Shown here one piece after another: positions 56,555 to 64,000 of a stretch of DNA of 64,000 bases. This DNA is from Pseudarthrobacter enclensis. GTDB lineage: Bacteria > Actinomycetota > Actinomycetes > Actinomycetales > Micrococcaceae. Made by a program: the position numbers and the translations under genes. The number at the start of each line of letters is the position of its first letter. Within the stretch, counting starts at the first letter, position 1. The notes under the pieces were generated by a model, which made no database searches, was not told the DNA's origin, and worked only from the letters and a program-made list of their open reading frames with translations. The stretch lies in assembly GCF_001457025.1 (NCBI RefSeq), contig NZ_KQ758600.1:62001-126000 (forward strand). The letters are read 5' to 3'.

Positions 56555-57547
56555 TCAGCCCAGCAGACCGGGAACCACCAGCAGGGCTGTCGGCAGGGCA
56601 AGCAGCAGCACGCAGACGGTGAGGACCACGCTGCGCGCGGCCCGCGGCAGCTCAGGCTGCGGCGAGAGCAGCCGGCTGACCCTGGACGCGGTGGTCCGCG
56701 CGGATTCAAGGCCGCCGGTGGCTGCCGCGGCCTCGAAGCCGGACAGGGCCATCCCGGACCCTGCCTGCCCGGCGCCGGGGCTGTCCGTGCCCGCGGCGGT
56801 GCCGGAGGCCACTATGGCGATCGCCTTGATCAGCGTCGCCTTGCTCGCCGTCCGGAGCGCGACGTCGTCGGCCAGCATCTCGATCAGCGAACTCACCGAC
56901 TCCTGCGCCATGCGGGTGGTGGGAAGCCAGGGGAGCGCCTGCCGCCAGGCCGCAAACGCCCACAGCAGGAGGTGATGGCGCTGGCTGAGGTGCGCATTCT
57001 CATGCGTCAGGACCGCGCGCAGCTCCTCCGGCTCCAAGGCAGCCATCAGGCCGTCGGACAGGACCGTGACCGACCGTGCGCCGCCGGGAAGGCAGTAGGC
57101 CACGGGGGAGTCATGGCTGATGACCAGGGTGCCGGCATCCTGGCCGGACGGCGAGGCCAGCAGCGCCAGCAGCTCGCGGTGGCGCCGCCGCTGCCGTTCG
57201 ATCTTGTAATAAGTCAGCAGCAGGGTGAAGACAAGGTGGGCCGTCAGGAGGGCTGCCGCGGACAGGGCGAAGATATGCCAAAACCCCAGTGCTGTGGTGG
57301 GGGCATTGAACAGCACCATCCCCGCCAGGGCTCTGAGGCCTGCGATCAGGTTGTCACCGATAGGCTCCAGCCCATAGACCAGCATGGCGCCGATCATGGA
57401 CAGTCCACCCGCCAGCGCGATCGCCTGCCACAGGATCATCGCCGTGAACGGCGAGCGTGCCGGCCACTGCGCACGCGACAGCAGGATGGGTACCGGCCAC
57501 GCCAGGATGATCGCCAGGACCGCCAGCAGGTATGAGGCCCAGAACAT
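56555..57547 (-). CDS. M56 family membrane metalloprotease (BlaR1-like sensor)
   Basis: M56 proteases sense signals and inactivate BlaI-type repressors. The 330-residue protein has about four or five hydrophobic segments (about 3-22, 37-56, 72-90, 92-112 and near the C-terminus), the zinc motif HENAH (182-186) and a downstream acidic EMLADDVA. It has no penicillin-binding sensor domain of classical BlaR1, so the signal may be something other than a beta-lactam. Encoded 6 nt after blaI in a two-gene operon, divergent from cydA. Confidence 0.9.
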   Translation of the reverse strand: MFWASYLLAVLAIILAWPVPILLSRAQWPARSPFTAMILWQAIALAGGLSMIGAMLVYGLEPIGDNLIAGLRALAGMVLFNAPTTALGFWHIFALSAAALLTAHLVFTLLLTYYKIERQRRRHRELLALLASPSGQDAGTLVISHDSPVAYCLPGGARSVTVLSDGLMAALEPEELRAVLTHENAHLSQRHHLLLWAFAAWRQALPWLPTTRMAQESVSSLIEMLADDVALRTASKATLIKAIAIVASGTAAGTDSPGAGQAGSGMALSGFEAAAATGGLESARTTASRVSRLLSPQPELPRAARSVVLTVCVLLLALPTALLVVPGLLG

Positions 57548-57553
57548 GGTGGG

Positions 57554-57937
57554 TTAGACGTGACCCAGGAGTTTGCGCAGCGTCTCGGCTTCACCTTCGG
57601 AAACGGACCCGATGAAGCGGGCCAGTACGGCCTCCCGGTCCGGCGCGGAGCCCAGGACCTCGTGCATGAGTTCAGCCGTGTGGTCCGCACGGCTGGACAC
57701 TGCCTGGTAGCGGTGCGGACGCGTGCCGCGTTCCCGTTCCACCAGGCCCTTCTTTTCCAGCCGGGACAGCACCGTCAGTACGGTGGTGACGGCAAGTTCC
57801 TTGCCCATATGGCCGGGACCGCCCTGCGCCGCGGACGTGCGGGCCAACTGGTCCCGCAGCGTGTTGGCCGTAGCTGCTTCCTGGCCCGCCCAGAGCAGGT
57901 CCATGACTGCCCGTTCCAGTTCACCAAGACTCGCCAT
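57554..57937 (-). CDS. blaI: BlaI/MecI/CopY family repressor
   Basis: The 127-residue winged-helix repressor has MASLGELERAVMDLLW, the helix-turn-helix LAVTTVLTVLSRLEKKGLVERERGTRPHRYQAV and a C-terminal dimer domain (LARFIGSVSEGEAETLRKLL). ATG 57937 is chosen; an extension to 58006 is basic and unlike the family. It is the first gene of the blaI-M56 pair. Palindromes upstream fit its expected TAC/GTA half-sites, so it likely autoregulates and also controls cydA. Confidence 0.92.
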   Translation of the reverse strand: MASLGELERAVMDLLWAGQEAATANTLRDQLARTSAAQGGPGHMGKELAVTTVLTVLSRLEKKGLVERERGTRPHRYQAVSSRADHTAELMHEVLGSAPDREAVLARFIGSVSEGEAETLRKLLGHV

Positions 57938-58041
57938 TGCACTTTTCCTTTGTGTCCCCGCACCGCGCGCGTACCGGCGCCGGTGACTTTCCCTGCGAAT
58001 AAACAACTACAGGATCAAATTTACCCCGAAACCGGCGGACT

Positions 58042-58058
58042 TTCTACGTTGGGTAGAA
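58042..58058. promoter_or_regulatory. BlaI operator candidate 1 (blaI side)
   Basis: TTCTAC-n5-GTAGAA, 105 bp from the blaI start, a perfect 6-nt palindrome arm pair with TAC/GTA cores. Confidence 0.7.
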
Positions 58059-58128
58059 CACGTGGCGCGTTGTCCCGATCCGCGCCATGCTGGGTAGGTG
58101 CGGGTCGTTTCCGACGCACACCAAGTTG

Positions 58129-58145
58129 TTCTACACTTTGTAGAA
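58129..58145. promoter_or_regulatory. BlaI operator candidate 2 (cydA side)
   Basis: TTCTACACTTTGTAGAA is a perfect palindrome with 7-nt arms, 24 bp from operator 3 (start to start). Confidence 0.72.
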
Positions 58146-58152
58146 GTTGGAT

Positions 58153-58169
58153 TTCTACGAAACGTAGAA
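58153..58169. promoter_or_regulatory. BlaI operator candidate 3 (cydA proximal)
   Basis: TTCTACGAAACGTAGAA is a perfect palindrome with 7-nt arms, ending 29 nt before the cydA start. It would cover the cydA promoter or start region. The first 100 nt of the gap, 57938-58041, hold the blaI leader with AAAGGAAAAG as ribosome site. Confidence 0.72.
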
Positions 58170-58198
58170 GTTTGGATGGCCTAGAGTAGGGACCTGCC

Positions 58199-59800
58199 TT
58201 GGACGCCTTGGAAATCGCACGCTGGCAATTCGGCATCACCACCGTCTACCACTTCATGATGGTCCCGCTGACCATTGGCCTGGGCCTGGTGGTGGCCATC
58301 ATCCAGACCGCCTGGCACCGCACCGGCAAACCCGAGTACCTGCGGATGACCAAGTTCTGGGGGAAGCTCTTCCTCATCAACTTCATCATGGGCGTGGCCA
58401 CCGGCATCGTGCAGGAGTTCCAGTTCGGCATGGCCTGGAGCGAGTACAGCCGGTTCGTGGGCGACGTGTTCGGAGCCCCGCTGGCCCTGGAGGCCCTGCT
58501 GGCCTTCTTCGTGGAATCGACCTTCCTGGGGCTGTGGATCTTCGGCTGGAAGCAGCTCAAGCCCGCCGTACACTTGGCGTGCCTCTGGATTGCCGTTATC
58601 GGATCCGTGTTCTCCGCCTACTTCATCATCGTGGCCAACAGCTGGATGCAGCACCCGGTCGGCGTCGAGATGATCGACGGGCGCCCGGTCATGACCGACG
58701 CCTGGGCAGTCTTCACCAACAACACCGCCCTCGTGGCCGTCCCGCACACCCTCTTCGGAGCCCTCGCGGTGGCCGGCGCATTCCTGCTCGGCATCGCCTG
58801 GTACCACCTCTGGCGCCGCCGCCGCGACGGCGTGGACACCATCGGCGCCGACGGCAAGGTCATACCCGGCGAGGCCGCCACCATTGCCGGCCGCGACCGG
58901 GCCGACCACACCGTCTGGCTGCGCTCGCTCCGGATCGGCGCCGTCGTGGCCATGATCTCCTTCGCCGGTACCGCCGTCACCGGCGACCTCCAGGGCAAGC
59001 TCATGTTCGAACAGCAGCCCATGAAGATGGCCGCCGCGGAGGCGGCCTGCCACGACGGCACCGGCTTCTCGGTCCTGAGCATCGGCAACATCGGCTCGCA
59101 GAACTGCGACGACATCGTGGCCGTCATCGAGGTCCCCGGGATCCTGTCCTTCCTCGCCAAGGGCGACTTCACCACCGAAGTCAAAGGCGTGAACACGCTC
59201 CTGCCCGAGTACAAGGAGAACTACGGCACGCACCTCCCGGACAACCCCATCTACGGTGAACGCGCCGGCCAGGAAATCGAATACCTGCCCGTCATGGAGG
59301 TCACCTACTGGGGCTTCCGGATGATGATCGGCTTCGGCGGACTTGCCGCCATGGCAGCAGTCGTCGCCCTCTGGCTGACCCGGAAGGGCACTGTCCCCGA
59401 GTCCCCGTGGCTGATGCGCCTGGCGGTCTTCGGCATCCTGGCCCCGTTCGGCGCGAACGCCGCCGGATGGATCTTCACCGAGATGGGCCGCCAACCCTTC
59501 GTGGTGGCGCCCAACCCGGATCCCAGCGGCATCGACCAGGTGTTCATGTTCACCGCGGCCGCGGTGTCGCCCGGCGTGTCGGCCGGTGAGCTGATCGCCT
59601 CCCTGGTGACCCTCACCGCCGTCTATGCCGTGCTGCTGGTGGTGGAGGTCAAGCTCCTGGTCAAGTACATCCGCGGCGGCGTCGTCTCCGCAATGCCGGA
59701 ACTTGCCCACGCCCCCGCCGATGAAAATGAGGATGAAACGCCCGGGGACAAAGGCGGCCCCGGCAAGCCTGCAGGCGACGTCCTGGCGTTCGCCTACTAA
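58199..59800 (+). CDS. cydA: Cytochrome bd quinol oxidase subunit I CydA
   Basis: CydA carries the b558, b595 and d hemes and oxidises quinol. The 533-residue protein begins MDALEIARWQFGITTVYH, with H18 the heme b595 ligand, then about nine membrane segments, the Q-loop region, and the GWIFTEMGRQPFVV motif near the end. Start TTG 58199 is the only good one; a weak AGTAGGGAC precedes it. Two BlaI-type palindromes lie immediately upstream. It is followed after 18 nt by cydB. Confidence 0.95.
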   Translation: MDALEIARWQFGITTVYHFMMVPLTIGLGLVVAIIQTAWHRTGKPEYLRMTKFWGKLFLINFIMGVATGIVQEFQFGMAWSEYSRFVGDVFGAPLALEALLAFFVESTFLGLWIFGWKQLKPAVHLACLWIAVIGSVFSAYFIIVANSWMQHPVGVEMIDGRPVMTDAWAVFTNNTALVAVPHTLFGALAVAGAFLLGIAWYHLWRRRRDGVDTIGADGKVIPGEAATIAGRDRADHTVWLRSLRIGAVVAMISFAGTAVTGDLQGKLMFEQQPMKMAAAEAACHDGTGFSVLSIGNIGSQNCDDIVAVIEVPGILSFLAKGDFTTEVKGVNTLLPEYKENYGTHLPDNPIYGERAGQEIEYLPVMEVTYWGFRMMIGFGGLAAMAAVVALWLTRKGTVPESPWLMRLAVFGILAPFGANAAGWIFTEMGRQPFVVAPNPDPSGIDQVFMFTAAAVSPGVSAGELIASLVTLTAVYAVLLVVEVKLLVKYIRGGVVSAMPELAHAPADENEDETPGDKGGPGKPAGDVLAFAY

Positions 59801-59818
59801 GAGCAGAGGAACTCGATC

Positions 59819-60868
59819 ATGGAACTGCTTCCCACCATCTGGTTCGTCGCCATTGCGGTGCTGTGGACCGGCTACCTCTTCCTCGAAGGCTTCGACCTCG
59901 GCGTCGGCATGCTGATGAAGATCTTCGCCCGGAACAACACGGAGCGGCGGGTGCTGCTGAACACCATCGGCCCCGTCTGGGACGGTAATGAAGTCTGGCT
60001 GCTCACTGCAGGCGGCGCCACGTTCGCCGCCTTCCCGCTCTGGTACGCCTCGCTGTTCTCCGCCCTCTACCTCCCGCTCCTCGTGGTGCTGGTGGCCCTG
60101 ATCTTCCGTGCGGTCGCCTTCGAATACCGGGGCAAGGTGGACACCGACCGGTGGCGCGCCCGGTGGGACTGGGCCATCGCCCTGGGCTCCTTCTTTGCTG
60201 CCTTCGGCGTCGGGGCCGCCCTGGCGCTGACCACCACGGGTCTGCCACTGAACGCCAACGGCGACCGGGAAGGCGGGCCGCTGGCATGGTTCAGCGGTTA
60301 CGCGGTGCTCGGGGGCGTGGCAGTGGTGGGATTCTCCCTGGTGCACGCGCTGGCGTTCCTTGCCCTGAAGACCGACGGCGAGGTGCGGCACCGTGCCCGC
60401 GCCTGGTTCGTCCGCGTGCTGCCCGTGCTGCTCCTCCCCATCGCCGCTTGGGCACTGAGCATCCAGGTCCTGGACGGCACGGTGTGGACGTGGGCGCTGG
60501 TCCTGCTGGCCGTGGCGGCGGCAGCCACCGCATGGGTCCTGGCGCGGAAAGGTTCAGAGGGCAGGGCCTTCCTGGCCCTGGGCGCCTTCCTGGTCCTCGG
60601 CACGGCCTCCATCTTCGGGGCAGTGTTTCCCGTGGTCCTGCCCTCCACCCTGGATCCTGCCTTTGACCTGACCATTTCCAATGCCTCGTCCTCGGACTAC
60701 ACCCTGGGGCTGATGAGCGTCGTGGCAGCATTCGGGCTCCCGCTCGTGATCGCCTACCAGGCCTGGACATACTGGGTGTTCCGCCGCCGGGTCAGCAGCG
60801 CCTCCATTCCCGAAGCGCACAGTTTCCTCCCTGCCATCGCCGCCAAGGCGTTCACCACCAAGGGCTGA
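59819..60868 (+). CDS. cydB: Cytochrome bd oxidase subunit II CydB
   Basis: CydB is the second subunit of cytochrome bd, 349 residues with about eight membrane segments. Family motifs are ELLPTIWFVAIAVLWTGYLFLEGFDLGVGML, NTIGPVWDGNEVWLL, and NASSSDYTLGLM. The ATG follows AGAGGAACTCG. It overlaps nothing; the next start (GTG 60870) is 1 nt after its stop. Confidence 0.96.
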   Translation: MELLPTIWFVAIAVLWTGYLFLEGFDLGVGMLMKIFARNNTERRVLLNTIGPVWDGNEVWLLTAGGATFAAFPLWYASLFSALYLPLLVVLVALIFRAVAFEYRGKVDTDRWRARWDWAIALGSFFAAFGVGAALALTTTGLPLNANGDREGGPLAWFSGYAVLGGVAVVGFSLVHALAFLALKTDGEVRHRARAWFVRVLPVLLLPIAAWALSIQVLDGTVWTWALVLLAVAAAATAWVLARKGSEGRAFLALGAFLVLGTASIFGAVFPVVLPSTLDPAFDLTISNASSSDYTLGLMSVVAAFGLPLVIAYQAWTYWVFRRRVSSASIPEAHSFLPAIAAKAFTTKG

Positions 60869-60869
60869 C

Positions 60870-63800
60870 GTGCGCCCGCTGCTCCCGTCCGGACCCGCAA
60901 CCCGCGCTGCCGTCTACTGGCTGGGCGTCCTGTCGGCGCTCAAGGCCCTCGCGCTCGTCCTGACGGGGCAGGCCGTGGCGTCCGCCCTGGCCGGCCTGGC
61001 AGCCGGGGACGGTGTGCATCCGGACCAGATCGCCCTGGGGGCCGCCGGCGTCGTCCTCCGCTCCATCACGGTGTGGGGCCAGGCGGTGGCAGCCCGCCGC
61101 GCCGCCCTGGGCATCAAGGAGGAACTGCGGGCCCATCTGCTGGAACGCGCCCTGCGGGACGGCATCCGGGAGGACGGACCCGCAGACGGCGGGCTGGCCG
61201 TGCTGGCCACCCGGGGCCTGGACGCGCTGGACAGCTACTACACCCAGTTCCTCCCGGCACTGGTGAACTGCGCCGCGGTCCCGTTGCTGCTCGGGGCCCG
61301 GATCCTCTTCGCCGACTGGCTCAGCGCGGTGGTCATCGTGCTGACCGTGCCCCTGGTGCCGCTGTTCATGGTTCTGATCGGCCGCTACACCGAGGACAAT
61401 GTCCGCGAGGCGCAGGAGTCCCTGGCCCGGCTCTCGGCGCACATGCTCGAACTGGCGAAAGGCCTTCCCGTCCTGGTGGGCCTGGGACGGGCCACGGCGC
61501 AGCGCAAGGCTCTGGAGGAAATCTCCGAGGAATACCGCACAAGGACCATGGGAACCCTGCGCACCGCGTTCCTCTCCGCCCTGGCCCTGGAACTCATCGC
61601 CACCATCTCCGTGGCCGTCGTGGCAGTGTTCATCGGCGTCCGCCTGGTCCACGGCGACATGCCGCTGGAAGCCGGCCTCCTGGCCCTGATCCTGGCACCG
61701 GACTGCTACCTGCCGCTGCGGGAGCTCGGCACGGCCCACCACGCCAGCGACGACGGCCGGGTGGCGCTCGCCGGCGCCAACGCCGTCACTGATGCGCCTG
61801 CCATGCACCCGCTGCCGGCCGCCCCGGCAGGCAGGCCCGGGGAGCCCGTCACCGTTTCCGGCCTGACCGTAACCTACGGCGGCCGGTCCCGGCCCGCCGT
61901 CGGGCCCCTGTCCTTCGAAGCGCCGCAAAGCAGGATCACCGCCCTTGACGGACCCAGCGGCACGGGGAAGAGCACCGTACTCGGCGTGCTCGCCGGCACC
62001 ATCGGCAACGGCGCGGGTGCAACCATTACCGGGACACTGGCCGGGCTGGACCGGGGCGCCGTCGCGTGGGTGCCCCAGCATCCTGTGATGTTTGCGTCCA
62101 CGGCGCTGGAGGAAGTCCTGCTGTACCTCGGCACGGACGCCAGGAACACCCGTGACCGGCAACTCGCCGAGGAGCAGGCCCGGACATGCCTGGCGCGCGC
62201 CGGCGCCGGGCACCTGGCCGGGAAGCACCCCGCCGAGCTGAGCCCCGGGGAACTGCGCCGCGTAGCCCTGGCACGGGGCCTGGCCCGGGTCGAGGCCGGG
62301 GCCACCGTCCTGCTCCTCGACGAACCCACCGCGCATCTGGACAGCAGCTCCGCCCGGGCCGTCGAGGACGCCATCCGCAGCCTCCGCGGCCAAGTCACGG
62401 TGATCCTGGTGGCCCACGAGGAACGCACCCGCCGCCTCGCGGACGTGCTGGTCCCCGTGGCCGCCCCTGGCAGGGGCGCGGCGGCCGGGGCCGAGGGCAT
62501 TGCAGGGTCTCCTGCCGGAAACGGAGACGGACGGGCTTTCCCGGTACCAGCGGACGTTTCCGGAGAAGCCCCGGCCGGCACCCCCGTCGCCGCCGCGGCT
62601 TCCGGGACCGATGCGGGCAGCACCGGCACGGACGGCACCGGTCCGGGCAGCACCGTTCCTGCCGGCAGGGCCACGGCCCGTCCCGCCGGCGCGGCCCTGG
62701 GCCTGCTCGCCCCGCTCCTCGCCCCCGTGCGGGGAAAGTTCGCCGCGGCGGCCGTGGTGGGGACGTTGGCTGCCGTGTTCGCCGTGGCACTGTCCGGACT
62801 GTCCGGCTGGCTGATCATCCGCGCCAGCGAACAGCCCCCCATCCTCTATTTGCTGACAGCCATTGTGGGCGTCCGCTTCTTCGGCATCGGCCGTGCGGTA
62901 CTGCGGTACTGCGAACGCCTGCTCCTGCATGACGCGGTGTTCTCTGCGCTGACCCGGCTCCGCGGACGCCTGTGGGAGACGCTGAGCCGGCGCGCGCTGT
63001 CCCTGCGGCGCCTGCTGCAGGGCGGAAACGTCCTGGGAACGGTGATTGACGACGTCGACACCATCCGGGACCTGCTGCCACGCGTGGTGCTGCCCCCGCT
63101 GACAGCGGTGGCCGTCGCCGTCCTGGCCGTGGGCACCACGTCCCTGGTGGTCCCGCCGGCGGTGCCCGCCGTCATCGCGGCCGCTGCTGCCAGCCTGGTC
63201 CTGGCGCCCGCGCTGGCGCTGTGGGGCGACCGGAAATCCGCCACCGCCGAACAGCTGCTGCGCTCAGGCGTGCTGCGGCGCATCTCCGCCGCCCTGGACG
63301 CCCGCGCGGAACTGTCGGCCAACAGCGTGGCCCCGAAGGTGCTGGAAGGCCTGCACGGCGAGGACCGCAAAGCCACCCGTGCCTCCCAGCGCTCTGCCTG
63401 GGCGGAAGGCCTGGGCCATGCGGTCACCACCGCCGCGTGCGGGATGGCGGCCCTGGCGAGTGCCTGGCTGGCTGCACCCGCCGTCCTGGACGGGCGGATT
63501 GAACCGGCCACGGCCGCAGTCGTGGTGCTGCTGCTCCTGGCCCTGGTGGAGCCCTTTGCAGCGATGACGACGGCGGCCCGGCAGTTCCCGGCGCTGCGCA
63601 CCGTCCTGCAGCGCGTGGCGGAGTCCGGCGCCCTGGGCTCGTCCTCCGGCCCGGAAACGCCCGGCGACCCGAACCGGACGGCGACGGACGGGCTGTACCG
63701 GGTACCGGAACGCAACGGCGGCGCCGCAGGGCTGGAACTGACCGGACTCGCCGCGGCATGGCCGGGCGGAGAGCCCGTCTTCACCGGTCTCAACGCCGTT

Positions 63801-64000
63801 GCCGGCCCCGGCCACTGGCTCGCCATCACGGGCCCGTCCGGATCCGGCAAATCAACGCTCCTCTCAGTGCTGCTGGGCTTCCTGCCCGCGGCGTCGGGAA
63901 GCGCCCGGGTTACCGGAGGCGCAGCCTGGTGCCCGCAGGAGGCGCACCTGTTCGACTCGACCATCCGCGGCAACCTCCTCCTGGGCCGGCGGGAAGGTGC
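60870..64000 (+). CDS. cydDC: Fused CydDC heme/thiol ABC exporter (3' end outside window)
   Basis: CydDC exports thiols or handles heme and is required for cytochrome bd assembly. Frame is open from GTG 60870 to the edge without a stop, at least 1043 residues. The CydD half has about six membrane segments and an ATPase with Walker A GPSGTGKST near 361, signature LSPGELRRVALARGLA and Walker B TVLLLDEPTAHLD. A Gly/Ala/Pro/Thr-rich linker of about 75 residues (about 530-605) joins the CydC half with its own membrane segments and Walker A GPSGSGKST near 988. Elsewhere CydD and CydC are separate proteins; fusions are known in actinobacteria. It starts 1 nt after cydB. Confidence 0.93.
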   Translation, partial: MRPLLPSGPATRAAVYWLGVLSALKALALVLTGQAVASALAGLAAGDGVHPDQIALGAAGVVLRSITVWGQAVAARRAALGIKEELRAHLLERALRDGIREDGPADGGLAVLATRGLDALDSYYTQFLPALVNCAAVPLLLGARILFADWLSAVVIVLTVPLVPLFMVLIGRYTEDNVREAQESLARLSAHMLELAKGLPVLVGLGRATAQRKALEEISEEYRTRTMGTLRTAFLSALALELIATISVAVVAVFIGVRLVHGDMPLEAGLLALILAPDCYLPLRELGTAHHASDDGRVALAGANAVTDAPAMHPLPAAPAGRPGEPVTVSGLTVTYGGRSRPAVGPLSFEAPQSRITALDGPSGTGKSTVLGVLAGTIGNGAGATITGTLAGLDRGAVAWVPQHPVMFASTALEEVLLYLGTDARNTRDRQLAEEQARTCLARAGAGHLAGKHPAELSPGELRRVALARGLARVEAGATVLLLDEPTAHLDSSSARAVEDAIRSLRGQVTVILVAHEERTRRLADVLVPVAAPGRGAAAGAEGIAGSPAGNGDGRAFPVPADVSGEAPAGTPVAAAASGTDAGSTGTDGTGPGSTVPAGRATARPAGAALGLLAPLLAPVRGKFAAAAVVGTLAAVFAVALSGLSGWLIIRASEQPPILYLLTAIVGVRFFGIGRAVLRYCERLLLHDAVFSALTRLRGRLWETLSRRALSLRRLLQGGNVLGTVIDDVDTIRDLLPRVVLPPLTAVAVAVLAVGTTSLVVPPAVPAVIAAAAASLVLAPALALWGDRKSATAEQLLRSGVLRRISAALDARAELSANSVAPKVLEGLHGEDRKATRASQRSAWAEGLGHAVTTAACGMAALASAWLAAPAVLDGRIEPATAAVVVLLLLALVEPFAAMTTAARQFPALRTVLQRVAESGALGSSSGPETPGDPNRTATDGLYRVPERNGGAAGLELTGLAAAWPGGEPVFTGLNAVAGPGHWLAITGPSGSGKSTLLSVLLGFLPAASGSARVTGGAAWCPQEAHLFDSTIRGNLLLGRREG

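Overview
The window is high-GC, gene-dense actinobacterial chromosome. Strong C/G third-position bias, many GTG/TTG starts, actinobacterial-type SepF, DivIVA/Wag31 and DUF4191, a two-lipoyl SucB, a fused CydDC and the order glnA2-glnE-glnA1 all point to the Micrococcaceae, most likely Arthrobacter or Pseudarthrobacter (inference; no database was searched). I found no rRNA, tRNA, CRISPR array, prophage, transposon or plasmid signature. It looks like core chromosome.

Layout. 1-15.2 kb: the 3' part of the division and cell wall (dcw) cluster, murF(partial)-mraY-murD-ftsW-murG-murC-ftsQ-ftsZ-pgeF-yggS-sepF-yggT-divIVA, then lspA and an RluA-family pseudouridine synthase. 15.2-25.3 kb: dnaE, a flavin reductase, a membrane protein, hisD, nrdR, polyphosphate glucokinase, map, a 54-codon small gene and panB. 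25.4-32.4 kb: the nitrogen block glnA2-glnE-(glnA1 on the minus strand) and an RDD membrane protein. 32.4-35.5 kb, minus strand: DUF3817, DUF4191, lipA and lipB. 35.6-42.5 kb: a membrane Ser/Thr kinase, a TIGR01777-type SDR, a very long tricorn-type protease and an OsmC protein. 42.6-48.2 kb, minus strand: a small membrane protein, sucB, lpdA and pepA. 48.4-56.5 kb: PAC2 protein, MFS transporter, DUF4192, the primary sigma factor, a DUF7455 zinc ribbon and parE. 56.5-64 kb: a blaI/M56 (BlaR-like) pair divergent from cydA-cydB-cydDC, which runs off the right edge.

Functional links. The first 13 kb makes lipid II and builds the FtsZ ring (SepF anchors FtsZ; DivIVA organises polar growth). lipB/lipA supply the lipoyl groups that SucB carries and Lpd re-oxidises. 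GlnE can adenylylate GlnA1, which keeps the target tyrosine motif, but probably not GlnA2, which lacks it. CydDC is needed to assemble the CydAB oxidase.

The most interesting signals are non-coding. Three TTCTAC-n5-GTAGAA palindromes lie between blaI and cydA and suggest that a BlaI/M56 pair controls cytochrome bd; a degenerate fourth copy covers the promoter of a small membrane protein at 43 kb. Three NrdR-type palindromes spaced exactly 21 bp apart lie upstream of nrdR. A four-part GlnR-like operator lies upstream of glnA1. A GGAAC-n18-GTT element (SigH/SigR type) and consecutive hairpins precede the primary sigma gene. At least eight genes have a TAnnnT-like hexamer ending exactly 7 nt before the start codon, implying leaderless mRNAs.
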